Notes under the pieces: generated by a model
What the model saw: the letters and a program-made list of their open reading frames with translations, nothing else
Told to the model about the DNA's origin: nothing
The model's database searches: none
Part shown: piece by piece, positions 9,868 to 19,819 of the stretch
Numbering within the stretch: position 1 is the stretch's first letter
Layout: every line of letters begins with the position of its first letter
Position numbers and translations under genes: made by a program
Origin: Stigmatella ashevillena
GTDB taxonomy: Bacteria > Myxococcota > Myxococcia > Myxococcales > Myxococcaceae
Direction: 5' to 3'
NCBI RefSeq assembly: GCF_028368975.1
Contig: NZ_JAQNDM010000002.1
Span: 4,520,425-4,584,424 of the forward strand
Length of the DNA: 64,000 nt

Positions 9868-10791
9868 TCATTTGGTGAGGGTGGCCACATCGAACAAGGC
9901 CAGGAGCGCCGTCTCGGGCCGTCCGTGCATGGGCGGCAGGCGGGAGGAGTAGGCCAGGGCAGCGCCCTGCTGCTCGCCCAGCCGCCATTCCACGCGGACC
10001 CCGGCGAGCACCTCGCCCCGGACGGCCCGGGCGGCCGGCAGAGACTCCTCGGGGAGGGGGAGCCGATCTCCGCCGGTGAGCACGATGTCCGGGCGCAGCC
10101 GCCGGGCCTCCTCGTAGACGAGGCACCCCTCGGCGAGCCCCTGGGCGGCGCGGTTGGCGAACAAGGTACGCCCGGTGCCCGGCTCCAACAGCGCCAGGGG
10201 CGTGGGCAGCTCCGAGAGCAGCGCCTCCAGCCACCGCTGGTGGTGGCGTCCGGCCTCGAGCTCCTTGCGCAGCGCCTCCTCGCGCCCCCGGAGCCGCTCG
10301 GCCTCCAGGCGCTGGTGCAGCTCGGCCCGCTCGCGCTCGTGCTCCCGCTGCAGCGCGTCGCGCAGCGCCTCGGCCTGCCTGCGCACCAACTCCGTCTTGC
10401 GGAACAAGTCCACGAAGATGCTCACCTTGGAGCGCAGGATGTCCGGCTCAAAGGGCTTGAGGAGGTAGTCCACCGCGCCCACGGCGTAGGCGCGAAACTC
10501 GGGCACCTCGCCCTGGGACAGGGCGGTGAGAAAGACGATGGGGGTGTGGCGGCTCTTCTCGCGCTCGCGGATGAGCTGCGCCGTCTCGAAGCCATCCATC
10601 TCCGGCATCACCACATCCAAGAGGACGACGGCGAAATCCTGGTTCAGCAGGTGGCGCAGCGCCTCGCGCCCGCTCCGGGCCACGACGATCGGATGGCCCA
10701 GGGGAGCCAGGGTGGCCTCCAGCGCCATCACCCCCTCGGGCTGATCATCCACCACCAGGATGGGAACCTTCTCTCGGGACATCAAACTCAT
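9868..10791 (-). CDS. Response regulator with coiled-coil linker and PAS-like domain
   Basis: Start ATG at 10791 (MSLMSREKV) gives 307 aa; it overlaps the TGA of the upstream CheB-like gene in ATGA, so translation is coupled. Residues 10-130 form a complete receiver (VVDD, Asp59 in LLDVVMPEMDG, Thr89 and Lys112 in LLKPFEP). A charged coiled coil follows (about 130-190, rich in REHERERAEL), then a PAS-like domain (WLEALLSELPTPLALLEPG onward). There is no histidine kinase or DNA-binding output. It is the last of four coupled genes led by the poly-HAMP kinase and may be a phosphorelay target or the adaptor of that module. Confidence 0.9.
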   Translation of the reverse strand: MSLMSREKVPILVVDDQPEGVMALEATLAPLGHPIVVARSGREALRHLLNQDFAVVLLDVVMPEMDGFETAQLIREREKSRHTPIVFLTALSQGEVPEFRAYAVGAVDYLLKPFEPDILRSKVSIFVDLFRKTELVRRQAEALRDALQREHERERAELHQRLEAERLRGREEALRKELEAGRHHQRWLEALLSELPTPLALLEPGTGRTLFANRAAQGLAEGCLVYEEARRLRPDIVLTGGDRLPLPEESLPAARAVRGEVLAGVRVEWRLGEQQGAALAYSSRLPPMHGRPETALLALFDVATLTK

Positions 10792-11330
10792 GGCAGTACC
10801 TTCATCCGGGTTCCGGAAACGAGCCGCGCCAACCAATCCTTCACCCCGCCCAGCGGCACCCGCTCCACGCCATCGGTCTCTTCCTCCGCGTGAATCACCG
10901 CCGCGCAGCCCCCCTGCTCGCGCAGCGCGGCGAGCCCCGCCCACCCATCATCGTGCCCTCCAAAGAGCAGGCCCGCCACGCCGGGCCCATGCGCCTCGGA
11001 GGCCGACTCGAAGAGCGCATCGATGGAGGGCCGCTGGCCATGCTCGGCCGGCTCGCGAGAGAGGCAGACACAGCCGCCATCCACCAGCAGGTGGTACCCC
11101 GCGGGCGCCAGGTAGACCCGGCCGGGCAGCAGGGCCTGCTTGTCATCCGGCTCCACCACCGGCAACGGGCAGCGGTGCCCCAAGGGACCGGCGAGCACCT
11201 CGTGGCGGCCCCGGTGCACCACCAGCACCACCGGCACGGGCATCCGCGTGGGCAGCATGGAGAGCGCCGCCTGCACCTCCGCCAGCGCCTCGCGCGGCGC
11301 GCCCACCACCAGCAATCCCAGCGGACTCAT
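10788..11330 (-). CDS. CheB-like methylesterase domain protein lacking the catalytic serine
   Basis: A 180-aa protein that aligns by eye to a bare CheB catalytic domain: VVHRG corresponds to the His motif, LLPGRVYLAPAGYHLLV is the conserved middle, RPSIDALFESAS follows, and FGGHDDGWAGL matches the Asp motif. At the position of the nucleophile, where active enzymes read GxSxGG, it has VGAPREALAEV, so the Ser is replaced and the Gly-Gly is lost. It may bind methylated targets without hydrolysing them, or use another residue. It is coupled by ATGA overlaps to CheR upstream and REC-PAS downstream. Confidence 0.85.
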   Translation of the reverse strand: MSPLGLLVVGAPREALAEVQAALSMLPTRMPVPVVLVVHRGRHEVLAGPLGHRCPLPVVEPDDKQALLPGRVYLAPAGYHLLVDGGCVCLSREPAEHGQRPSIDALFESASEAHGPGVAGLLFGGHDDGWAGLAALREQGGCAAVIHAEEETDGVERVPLGGVKDWLARLVSGTRMKVLP

Positions 11331-12160
11331 GCCACCCTCCGGAACACGCGGCCCGAATCCTCTATCTCCTCATAGGCCGCGGCGTGGGGCGTGCTCGAGA
11401 TGGACTCCTTGCGCCCCAGGCACAGGAAGCCAAAGCGCGACAGGCTCTCGTAGAGGCGCTTGTGCACCCGATGGGAGAGCGCGCGGTTGTAGGCCAGCAG
11501 CGTGTCCCGGCACAGGACGACCTGGAACTCGTTGAAGGAGCCATCCGTCGCCAGGTTGTGCTGGGTGAAGAAGATGCCCTCGCGCAAGGGGCGCGCGAAC
11601 ACCGCCCAGTTCCCATCCCGCGTGTAGTAGTCCGACAGGGCGCGCCGGCCTCCCGCCTCCAGGTAGTGGCGAGCCTCCTCCTCCTCCGGCAGCGGCACCG
11701 CCCCGGTGCGCGCGTCCGCGAGCAGCCCCTCGCTGGAGTCCGAGGCATACAGCCGACAGCGCCCCCACAGCCCCTCCTCCATCAAGAGGATGGCCAAGGC
11801 GTACGTCTCCTCGCCCGAGCCACAGCCCGCGTGCCACACGCGCACGGAGGGCCAGGTGCGCAGCACCGGCACCACCCGCTCTCGGAAGGAACGGAAGAAG
11901 GCCGGGTCGGCGAAGAGGGGCCGGGGAGGGCCCGCAAGCGCCCGCAGCAAGCCCTCGAGCGCATCGGCGTCATGCAACACGCGCCCCTGGAGGGCGGAGA
12001 GGGTGTCCAGCCGCTCCTCGCGCAGGTAGCGCCGCAACTGCCGCAACAGCAACGGCCGGGCATGGTCGCGCAAGTCGAAACCGTAATGGCGCCACACGGC
12101 CTCCAGGAGCAGCTCCAGCTCGAGCTGCTCCAGTTCCGAGCCACGCTCCGGGGGGCTCAC
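11327..12160 (-). CDS. CheR-type methyltransferase
   Basis: A 277-aa protein with the CheR fold. The N-terminal helical domain (about 10-75) is followed by the SAM-binding domain with motif [18 protein letters not shown], an acidic residue in LYASDSSEG and the later [20 protein letters not shown] region. CheR transfers methyl groups from SAM to glutamates of chemoreceptors. No receptor gene lies nearby. Instead CheR is coupled by a 4-bp overlap (ATGA) at each end, to the giant poly-HAMP kinase and to a CheB-like protein, so these proteins likely work together. The usual C-terminal NWETF-binding features cannot be judged by eye. Confidence 0.9.
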   Translation of the reverse strand: MSPPERGSELEQLELELLLEAVWRHYGFDLRDHARPLLLRQLRRYLREERLDTLSALQGRVLHDADALEGLLRALAGPPRPLFADPAFFRSFRERVVPVLRTWPSVRVWHAGCGSGEETYALAILLMEEGLWGRCRLYASDSSEGLLADARTGAVPLPEEEEARHYLEAGGRRALSDYYTRDGNWAVFARPLREGIFFTQHNLATDGSFNEFQVVLCRDTLLAYNRALSHRVHKRLYESLSRFGFLCLGRKESISSTPHAAAYEEIEDSGRVFRRVA

Positions 12161-15100
12161 CCGGGAATCTCCGGGCGCTGGGGACGGGCGGCGCCGCGCG
12201 GCACGTGCAACCAGACGCGCAGCAGGCTCAGCAGCTTCTCGATGTCCACCGGCTTGGTGATGTAGTCAGAAGCCCCGGCCTCCAGACACTTCTCCCGGTC
12301 CCCCTTCATCGCCTTGGCGGTGAGGGCGAGGATGGGCAGGTGGGCGAAGCGCTCCATGCCGCGGATGGCCCGCATGGCCTGATAGCCGTCCATCTCCGGC
12401 ATCATGACATCCATCAAGACGAGCTCCACCTCGGCATCCTTCTCCAGCAGGGCAATGCCCTCGGCGCCGCTCTCGGCGAACCCCACCTTCATGCCATAGC
12501 GCTCCAACACGGTGTTGAGGGCGAAGATGTTGCGCACATCATCGTCCACCACGAGCACCTTGCGGCCCACGAGCAGCGGATCCCTCTCCCGGGCCTTCTC
12601 CAGCATGCGGCGCTTGGGCTCGGAGAGTTGGGCGGTCGCGCGGTGGAGGAAGAGGCTCGTCTCCTCCAGGAGCCGCTCGGGGCTCTGGGCGTCCTTGACG
12701 ATGATGGCCTCGGCCAGGCGCCGCAGCTCCGTCTCCTGGGCGCGCGTCAACTCGCGCCCTGTGTAGACGATGGCGGGCGGGGTGGCGGGGCCGTGCTCGG
12801 CATGGAGTTGGCGCAGCAGGTCAGCGCCCGGCAGGTCCGGCAGCCCCAGGTCCATCACCATGCAGTCGAAGCGCCGCGCGGCGATGGCCTCTTGGGCCTG
12901 CGCGGCGGTGCTCACCGCCACCGTCTGCACATCCTCGCTGCCCAGCAACTCCGTGAGCGCCTGACGGTGCACATCGTCGTCCTCGACGATGAGGAGGCTG
13001 CGGGCCTTGCGGTCCACGAAGCTGCGCAGCTCGCGCAGGGCGAGCACCGCGGCCGCCGGGTCCGCGGAGGCGCGCAGGTGGCCCAGCGCCCCGAGGGTGA
13101 GCGAACGGTCGCGGTAGTCCTCGCCGGAGACCGTGTAGACCGGCAGGGCCCGGGTGGCGGCATCGTGCTTGAGCCGGTCGAGGACGACCCAGCCGGCCAT
13201 GTCCGGCAGGTCCAGGTCCACGGCGACGGCCACGGGCCGCGCGTTGCGCGCCATCTCCAGCGCGGACTCCGCCTCCGTGGAGACGAGCATCTTGAAGCCC
13301 ACCCCTTGGGCCGCCGCGCGCAACCGTGAGGCATGGTCCTGCATGTGCGTCACCGCGAGGAGCACCGCGTCGCCCGGGAGGATGGAGGCACTGTCATCCT
13401 CGATGTCGGGGAGGTGGAGGACCTCCACCTCCGAGGGGAGCGCCTCCACGGCGGGCGCTGGCAGCGCCTGGACGTTGGCGGCCACCCGCGCCAGGCTGGG
13501 GCCCGTCTCCGCGGGGCGCGGAGCCACGTACTTGAGCGGCAGGAAGAGGGTGAAGGTGCTGCCGCGCCCCACCTCGCTCTCCAGACGGATCTCGCCTCCG
13601 AGCAGCCGAGCAATCTCACGCGAGATGGACAGCCCCAGGCCGGTGCCCCCGTACTTGCGCGCGGTGGAGCCGTCGGCCTGCTGGAAGGCCTCGAAGATGA
13701 TCTGGTGCTTGTCCTTGGGGATGCCGATGCCCGTGTCCCGCACCACGAAGGCCACCACGGTGGGGGCGGTGCGGAGGATGGGGTGATCGGACGACCAGCC
13801 CCCGCGGGCGCGCTGGATGCCGAGGGTGACCTGACCGGACTCGGTGAACTTGAAGGCGTTGGACAGGAGGTTCTTGAGCACCTGCTGGAGGCGCTTGGCG
13901 TCCGTCTGCACTTCTCCCGGCAGCGAGCCCTCCAGGGAGATGTCGAACTGGAGCGTCTTCTTGTCGGCCACCTGCCGGAAGGTGCGCTCCACGAACTCGC
14001 GCAGATCGCCAAAGCGCAGCGGCCCCACGTCCACCGTCATGGTGCCGGACTCGATCTTCGACAGATCGAGGATGTCGTTGATGAGCTCCAACAGGTCCGA
14101 ACCGGAGGCATGAATGGTGCGGGCGAACTCCACCTGGCGGCCGGTGAGGTTGCCGTCGGTGTTCTCGCTGAGCGTCTGGCTGAGGATGAGCAGCGAGTTG
14201 AGCGGGGTGCGCAGCTCGTGGCTCATGTTGGCCAGGAACTCGCTCTTGTACTTGGAGGTGAGCGAGAGCTGCTCGGCCTTCTCTTCCAGGGCGCGCTTGG
14301 CCTGCTCGACTTCGAGGTTCTTGTGCTCCACCTCGTTCTTCTGCTCGGAGAGCAGCTTCGCCTTCTCCTGGAGCTCTTCGTTGGTGCGGCGCAGCTCCTC
14401 CTGCTGACGCTTGAGGAGTTCCTCGGACTGCTGGAGCGAGTTGGCCTGCTGCTCCAGGCGCTTGTTCGTCTCGGTGAGCTCTTCCTGCTGCTTGCGGAGC
14501 TCATCGGTGAGCGCCTGGGACTGCTTGAGCAGCGCCTCGGTGCGCATGTTCGCGGCGATGGTGTTGAGCACGATGCCGATGGACTCGGTGAGCTGCTCGA
14601 GGAAGCCCAGGTGCACGTCGCTGAACTTGTGGAAGCTGGCCAGCTCGATGACGGCCTTGATGTCGCCCTCGAAGAGCACTGGCAGGACGACGATGTTGCG
14701 GGGTACCTCATCCCCGAGACCGGAGGAGATGCGGATATAGGAGTCCGGAATGTCGGACAGGAGGATGGGCTCCTTCTCCAAGGCGCACTGGCCGACGAGC
14801 CCCTCTCCCAACTTGAAGGTGTTGGAGAGCCCCTTGCGCTCGCGGTAGGCGTAGGAGGCGAGCAGCTTGAGGACCTGGTCCTCCTCGATGCGCTCGGAGA
14901 TGTAGAAGACACCGTGCTGGGCATCCACGAGCGGCGCCAGCTCCGAGAGGATGACCTTGGAGACGGTGAGCAGGTCTCTCTGGCCCTGAAGGACGCGGGT
15001 GAACTTGGCGAGGTTGGTCTTGAGCCAATCCTGCTCGGTGTTCTTGCGCGTGGTGTCCTTGAGGTTGCGGATCATCTCATTGATGTTGTCCTTGAGGGCA

Positions 15101-18100
15101 GCCACTTCGCCCTGGGCGGACACGGTGATGAACCGGGTGAGGTCACCCTTGGTCACGGCGGTGGCGACCTCGGCGATGGCGCGCACCTGGGTGGTGAGGT
15201 TGGCGGCGAGCTGGTTCACGTTGTCGGTGAGGTCGCGCCAGATGCCAGCGGTGCCGGGCACACGGGCCTGACCGCCGAGCTTTCCTTCGATCCCCACCTC
15301 ACGGGCCACCGTGGTCACCTGGTCGGCGAACACCGCGAGCGTGTCGATCATCCCGTTGATGGTGTCGGCCAGCTCGGCGATTTCACCCTTGGCGTCCACG
15401 ACGAGCTTGCGCTTGAGGTCGCCGTTGGCCACGGAGGTCACCACCTTGGCGATGCCACGCACCTGGGTGGTGAGGTTGGTGGCCATGGAGTTCACGTTGT
15501 CCGTGAGGTCCTTCCACGTCCCGGCCACCCCCTTCACCACCGCCTGCCCGCCCAGCTTTCCTTCGGTACCCACCTCGCGCGCCACGCGTGTCACTTCCGA
15601 GGCGAACGACGACAACTGATCCACCATCGTGTTGATGGTGTTCTTCAGCTCAGCGATTTCGCCCTGCACATCCACGGTGATCTTCTTGGACAAGTCGCCA
15701 TTGGCCACGGCAGTGGTCACCTCGGCGATGTTGCGCACCTGGGACGTCAGATTGGAGGCCATGGAGTTCACGTTGTCCGTGAGGTCCTTCCACGTCCCGG
15801 CCACTCCTTTCACCACCGCCTGTCCGCCCAGCTTTCCTTCGGTACCCACTTCGCGCGCCACACGCGTCACTTCCGAGGCGAACGAGGACAGCTGATCCAC
15901 CATCGTGTTGATGGTGTTCTTCAGCTCCAGAATCTCTCCGCGCACGTCCACGGTGATCTTCTTGGACAAGTCACCATTGGCCACGGCGGTGGTCACCTCG
16001 GCGATGTTGCGCACCTGTGCGGTCAGGTTGCTGGCCATGGAGTTCACGTTGTCCGTGAGGTCCTTCCACGTGCCACCCACTCCCTTCACCACCGCCTGTC
16101 CGCCCAGCTTTCCTTCGGTACCCACTTCGCGCGCCACGCGTGTCACTTCCGAGGCGAACGACGACAGCTGATCCACCATCGTGTTGATGGTGTTCTTCAG
16201 CTCCAGAATCTCTCCGCGCACATCCACGGTGATCTTCTTGGACAAGTCGCCGCGGGCCACGGCGGTGGTCACCTCGGCGATGTTGCGCACCTGGGACGTC
16301 AGATTGGAGGCCATGGAGTTCACGTTGTCCGTGAGATCCTTCCACGTCCCACCGACACCACGAACGATGGCCTGCCCGCCCAGCTTTCCTTCGGTACCCA
16401 CTTCGCGCGCCACACGCGTCACTTCCGAGGCGAACGACGACAACTGATCCACCATCGTGTTGATGGTGTTCTTCAGCTCCAGAATCTCTCCGCGCACGTC
16501 CACGGTGATCTTCTTGGACAAGTCACCGTTGGCCACGGCGGTGGTCACCTCGGCGATGTTTCGCACCTGTGCGGTCAAGTTGGAGGCCATGGAGTTCACG
16601 TTGTCCGTGAGGTCCTTCCACGTGCCACCCACCCCCTTCACCACCGCCTGCCCACCCAGCTTTCCTTCGGTACCCACTTCGCGCGCCACGCGTGTCACTT
16701 CCGAGGCGAACGAGGACAACTGGTCCACCATCGTGTTGATGGTGTTCTTCAGCTCCAGGATCTCTCCGCGCACATCCACGGTGATCTTCTTGGACAAGTC
16801 ACCATTGGCCACGGCGGTGGTCACCTCGGCGATGTTGCGCACCTGTGCGGTCAAGTTGGAGGCCATGGAGTTCACGTTGTCCGTGAGGTCCTTCCACGTG
16901 CCACCCACTCCCTTCACCACCGCCTGTCCGCCCAGCTTTCCTTCGGTACCCACTTCGCGCGCCACGCGTGTCACTTCCGAGGCGAACGACGACAGCTGAT
17001 CCACCATCGTGTTGATGGTGTTCTTCAGCTCCAGGATCTCTCCGCGCACATCCACGGTGATCTTCTTGGACAAGTCACCATTGGCCACGGCGGTGGTCAC
17101 TTCGGCGATGTTGCGCACCTGCGCCGTCAGGTTGGAGGCCATGGAGTTCACGTTGTCCGTGAGGTCCTTCCACGTGCCACCCACTCCCTTCACCACCGCC
17201 TGTCCGCCCAGCTTTCCTTCGGTACCCACTTCGCGCGCCACGCGTGTCACTTCCGAGGCGAACGACGACAACTGATCCACCATCGTGTTGATGGTGTTCT
17301 TCAGCTCCAGAATCTCGCCCTGCACATCCACGGTGATCTTCTTGGACAAGTCGCCATTGGCCACGGCGGTGGTCACCTCGGCGATGTTGCGCACCTGCGC
17401 GGTCAGGTTGCTGGCCATGGAGTTCACGTTGTCCGTGAGGTCCTTCCACGTCCCGGCCACTCCCTTCACCACGGCCTGCCCACCCAGCTTTCCTTCGGTA
17501 CCCACTTCGCGCGCCACGCGTGTCACTTCCGAGGCGAACGACGACAACTGATCCACCATCGTGTTGATGGTGTTCTTCAACTCCAGAATCTCTCCGCGCA
17601 CATCCACGGTGATCTTCTGAGACAGATCTCCGTTGGCCACGGCGGTGGTCACTTCGGCGATGTTTCGCACCTGCGCCGTCAGGTTGGAGGCCATGGAGTT
17701 CACGTTGTCCGTGAGGTCCTTCCACGTCCCGCCCACGCCTTTCACCACCGCCTGTCCGCCCAGCTTTCCTTCGGTACCCACCTCGCGTGCCACGCGTGTC
17801 ACTTCCGAGGCGAACGAGGACAGCTGATCCACCATCGTGTTGATGGTGTTCTTCAGCTCCAGAATCTCTCCGCGCACATCCACGGTGATCTTCTTGGACA
17901 AGTCGCCGCGGGCCACGGCGGTGGTCACCTCGGCGATGTTGCGCACCTGGGACGTCAGGTTGGAGGCCATGGAGTTCACGTTGTCCGTGAGGTCCTTCCA
18001 CGTCCCGGCCACGCCCTTCACCTTGGCCTGTCCGCCCAGCTTTCCTTCAGTACCCACTTCGCGCGCCACGCGCGTCACTTCCGAGGCGAAGGAGCCCAAC

Positions 18101-18585
18101 TGCTCCACCATGCCGTTCACCAGGCGGGCGGTGCGCAGGAACTCACCCTTGAGGGGACGGCCATCCACCTCGAGCGCCATGGTCTGGGAAAGGTCACCCT
18201 TGGCCACGGCGCCGATGACGCGCCCCATCTCCGTGGTCGGCTGGATGAGGTCCGCCACCAGCATGTTCACGGACTCGACACAGTCGGCCCAGGAGCCGAC
18301 GGCGCTGGTCACGGTGGCTCGCTGGGTGATGCGGCCCTCCTTGCCGACCATGGTCCCGATGCGCTCGAACTCCTTGGCCATGCGCTCGTTGAGATCGATG
18401 ATGTCATTGAGCGTGTCGGCGACCTTGCCGGCGACCCCCACCGTGTCCACGGGCATCCGGACGGTGAAATCCCCCTTCTGGACGGCAGCGAGGACACGGA
18501 GAAGCTGACGGGTGTCGAGCGAGTCGGAGGCAGGCTCCACCACCTTCGCGGAGACCTTCCGAACCGGGTTCTTCTGGGTGCGCAT
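12157..18585 (-). CDS. Giant poly-HAMP hybrid histidine kinase, fungal group III (Nik1-like) architecture
   Basis: A 2142-aa soluble protein with no membrane helix. Two divergent HAMP-like segments (about 25-155) precede eleven 92-residue units (154-1165) of the type [16 protein letters not shown] ... WKDLTDNVN ... [11 protein letters not shown]. These repeats closely match those of fungal Nik1/Os-1 group III osmosensing kinases. Then follow a GAF domain, a long coiled coil, HisKA with the phosphorylatable His1456 ([10 protein letters not shown]), HATPase_c ([17 protein letters not shown]), and three receivers. Receiver 1 (about 1725-1840) lacks the acidic pair and Lys. Receiver 2 is complete (VEDD, MDLGLPD, VKDA). 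Receiver 3 is complete (VVDDD, Asp2059, TKPVD). AGGGGC precedes the ATG. Its stop overlaps the CheR start. Confidence 0.95.
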   Translation of the reverse strand: MRTQKNPVRKVSAKVVEPASDSLDTRQLLRVLAAVQKGDFTVRMPVDTVGVAGKVADTLNDIIDLNERMAKEFERIGTMVGKEGRITQRATVTSAVGSWADCVESVNMLVADLIQPTTEMGRVIGAVAKGDLSQTMALEVDGRPLKGEFLRTARLVNGMVEQLGSFASEVTRVAREVGTEGKLGGQAKVKGVAGTWKDLTDNVNSMASNLTSQVRNIAEVTTAVARGDLSKKITVDVRGEILELKNTINTMVDQLSSFASEVTRVAREVGTEGKLGGQAVVKGVGGTWKDLTDNVNSMASNLTAQVRNIAEVTTAVANGDLSQKITVDVRGEILELKNTINTMVDQLSSFASEVTRVAREVGTEGKLGGQAVVKGVAGTWKDLTDNVNSMASNLTAQVRNIAEVTTAVANGDLSKKITVDVQGEILELKNTINTMVDQLSSFASEVTRVAREVGTEGKLGGQAVVKGVGGTWKDLTDNVNSMASNLTAQVRNIAEVTTAVANGDLSKKITVDVRGEILELKNTINTMVDQLSSFASEVTRVAREVGTEGKLGGQAVVKGVGGTWKDLTDNVNSMASNLTAQVRNIAEVTTAVANGDLSKKITVDVRGEILELKNTINTMVDQLSSFASEVTRVAREVGTEGKLGGQAVVKGVGGTWKDLTDNVNSMASNLTAQVRNIAEVTTAVANGDLSKKITVDVRGEILELKNTINTMVDQLSSFASEVTRVAREVGTEGKLGGQAIVRGVGGTWKDLTDNVNSMASNLTSQVRNIAEVTTAVARGDLSKKITVDVRGEILELKNTINTMVDQLSSFASEVTRVAREVGTEGKLGGQAVVKGVGGTWKDLTDNVNSMASNLTAQVRNIAEVTTAVANGDLSKKITVDVRGEILELKNTINTMVDQLSSFASEVTRVAREVGTEGKLGGQAVVKGVAGTWKDLTDNVNSMASNLTSQVRNIAEVTTAVANGDLSKKITVDVQGEIAELKNTINTMVDQLSSFASEVTRVAREVGTEGKLGGQAVVKGVAGTWKDLTDNVNSMATNLTTQVRGIAKVVTSVANGDLKRKLVVDAKGEIAELADTINGMIDTLAVFADQVTTVAREVGIEGKLGGQARVPGTAGIWRDLTDNVNQLAANLTTQVRAIAEVATAVTKGDLTRFITVSAQGEVAALKDNINEMIRNLKDTTRKNTEQDWLKTNLAKFTRVLQGQRDLLTVSKVILSELAPLVDAQHGVFYISERIEEDQVLKLLASYAYRERKGLSNTFKLGEGLVGQCALEKEPILLSDIPDSYIRISSGLGDEVPRNIVVLPVLFEGDIKAVIELASFHKFSDVHLGFLEQLTESIGIVLNTIAANMRTEALLKQSQALTDELRKQQEELTETNKRLEQQANSLQQSEELLKRQQEELRRTNEELQEKAKLLSEQKNEVEHKNLEVEQAKRALEEKAEQLSLTSKYKSEFLANMSHELRTPLNSLLILSQTLSENTDGNLTGRQVEFARTIHASGSDLLELINDILDLSKIESGTMTVDVGPLRFGDLREFVERTFRQVADKKTLQFDISLEGSLPGEVQTDAKRLQQVLKNLLSNAFKFTESGQVTLGIQRARGGWSSDHPILRTAPTVVAFVVRDTGIGIPKDKHQIIFEAFQQADGSTARKYGGTGLGLSISREIARLLGGEIRLESEVGRGSTFTLFLPLKYVAPRPAETGPSLARVAANVQALPAPAVEALPSEVEVLHLPDIEDDSASILPGDAVLLAVTHMQDHASRLRAAAQGVGFKMLVSTEAESALEMARNARPVAVAVDLDLPDMAGWVVLDRLKHDAATRALPVYTVSGEDYRDRSLTLGALGHLRASADPAAAVLALRELRSFVDRKARSLLIVEDDDVHRQALTELLGSEDVQTVAVSTAAQAQEAIAARRFDCMVMDLGLPDLPGADLLRQLHAEHGPATPPAIVYTGRELTRAQETELRRLAEAIIVKDAQSPERLLEETSLFLHRATAQLSEPKRRMLEKARERDPLLVGRKVLVVDDDVRNIFALNTVLERYGMKVGFAESGAEGIALLEKDAEVELVLMDVMMPEMDGYQAMRAIRGMERFAHLPILALTAKAMKGDREKCLEAGASDYITKPVDIEKLLSLLRVWLHVPRGAARPQRPEIPG
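15091..18126 (-). repeat. Eleven tandem 276-bp coding repeats (HAMP units)
   Basis: Within the poly-HAMP kinase gene the sequence repeats with an exact 276-bp period. The codons for NTINTM or its variants recur at 18126 (RLVNGM), 17850, 17574, 17298, 17022, 16746, 16470, 16194, 15918, 15642, 15366 (DTINGM) and 15090 (DNINEM). Units between about 15.6 and 17.9 kb are nearly identical in DNA as well as protein, with scattered differences such as TAQ/TSQ, ANG/ARG and VRGEI/VQGEI. The two ends are more diverged. This is typical of recent tandem duplication or gene conversion, and copy number could vary between strains. Confidence 0.95.
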
Positions 18586-18773
18586 TCATGCCCCTGGCTG
18601 GCCAGCACGGGAGAAAGCGCTCCTCCAAGTGTTGGCATGGGAATACTGAACGAGGCCGTTTTCTCACGGATCGGCCCCCCTCACGCCAGTCTGGGTCCCA
18701 CGCTCGGTTGGTGGGTAGGGAACAGTCCCTTCCTGCCGGTGTCATCCACTCAACACATGGCGGGCCAGCAGGA

Positions 18774-19601
18774 TCAATTCCTGATGCGCGGGGCAGGGGC
18801 GATGACGCGCACCGCCATCTGCTCGCTGCCCGCCACCAGGGTGCTCAGGACTTCGCGGTGAGAGGGCGTCAGCCGGGCCATGGCGCGCAGGGTGGCCACC
18901 AGCACCACGGCTTCCAGGGGGGACGGAACGGCCAGCCCCGAGGGGCCCGTCTTGAGGGGCAGGGGCAGCCGCGGTGCACGGTGGGCGGCGGCCAGCGCCT
19001 CCACGGCATAGAGGGGCCGGTGGTCCAGGGTGACAGCGATGGCGGGCAGCGCGGTGGCGGCCCGGCCCTTGCCCTGCCCTTGCAGGTCCATCAACACCTG
19101 GAGGGCGCCGGACTGCTCGTAGAGGGCAATCCCCTCCCCGCCCTCGTCACCGCCGCCGAAGACGCTGCCCTCGTAGGTGTGCGCGTGCGCTCCCGAGAGG
19201 GTGATGGAGAAGGGCTGGCTGTCATCCCAGTGCGTCCAGGGCTGGGCCTCCCAGAACTCGGTGGCGGCCTGAACGAAGAGCAGCGCCTTGTCTGCCCCGA
19301 GCGCGGCCACGCCCCGCTGCTCCCAGGCCATGAAGGTGGCGATGGCCGCCCGCGCCGTGAGGGCCTGCTCGGGGGGAGGCTCCACGCGGAGGCCCAGGCT
19401 CCGGGCAGTGTCCGCCAGGGCGGGCTCGCAGCACACCTCCGTGGCCTCCACCCCAAGGAGGAGGGCCTGTACTCCCACGGCGTCCTCCTGCTCGAAGACC
19501 GGGGAGGCGAACTCTCCGGATGCCGATACCCGCAGGTACACGTTGGTGCTTCCCTGAGCCTGGGAGAGGGGCACGGGGCCGAGCTTGAGCAGGTGAAACA
19601 T
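18774..19601 (-). CDS. Hypothetical protein, 275 aa
   Basis: I do not recognise this family. The protein has no signal peptide or membrane helix and starts MFHLLKLGPVPLSQ after a good GGAGG. It reads as an alpha/beta protein with conserved-looking Trp- and His-rich stretches (EFWEAQPWTHWDD, GAHAHTYEGSVFGGG) near residues 115-150, followed by a segment rich in Ala, Leu and Pro. It is transcribed in the same direction as the poly-HAMP kinase, with 188 bp between them, but I see no functional link. Codon use is the same as in neighbouring genes. Confidence 0.6.
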   Translation of the reverse strand: MFHLLKLGPVPLSQAQGSTNVYLRVSASGEFASPVFEQEDAVGVQALLLGVEATEVCCEPALADTARSLGLRVEPPPEQALTARAAIATFMAWEQRGVAALGADKALLFVQAATEFWEAQPWTHWDDSQPFSITLSGAHAHTYEGSVFGGGDEGGEGIALYEQSGALQVLMDLQGQGKGRAATALPAIAVTLDHRPLYAVEALAAAHRAPRLPLPLKTGPSGLAVPSPLEAVVLVATLRAMARLTPSHREVLSTLVAGSEQMAVRVIAPAPRIRN

Positions 19602-19819
19602 GGTGCCTCCGGGCTATCGCGTCCCGAGCCGTCTGGCGAGTATTACCCGCCTCGGCTTTCCCCCGAAGCAGCCCACGGGGCTGCCGAGCATTCGTTAGGG
19701 TGCATCCGAGTTGCCTACAACGGAAGAGGCATGGGCAGGTGCTCCGACTGGAGGCCAGTGAGCGACGCGTCCTAGGGGGGAGGGGCCGACGTGGGAGCTC
19801 TCCAAAGAAGGGGTGACAC

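Noticed and set aside
15091-18126. Regular repeats considered as a CRISPR array or satellite
   Set aside because: The period is 276 bp with no spacers, and it lies wholly within a coding frame as HAMP units.
13333-18861. A 1842-residue open frame on the plus strand opposite the poly-HAMP kinase
   Set aside because: It is an antisense shadow: the repeated 276-bp units and GC-rich codons keep the frame open. It has His/Gly-rich low-complexity sequence, no RBS and no recognisable domain.
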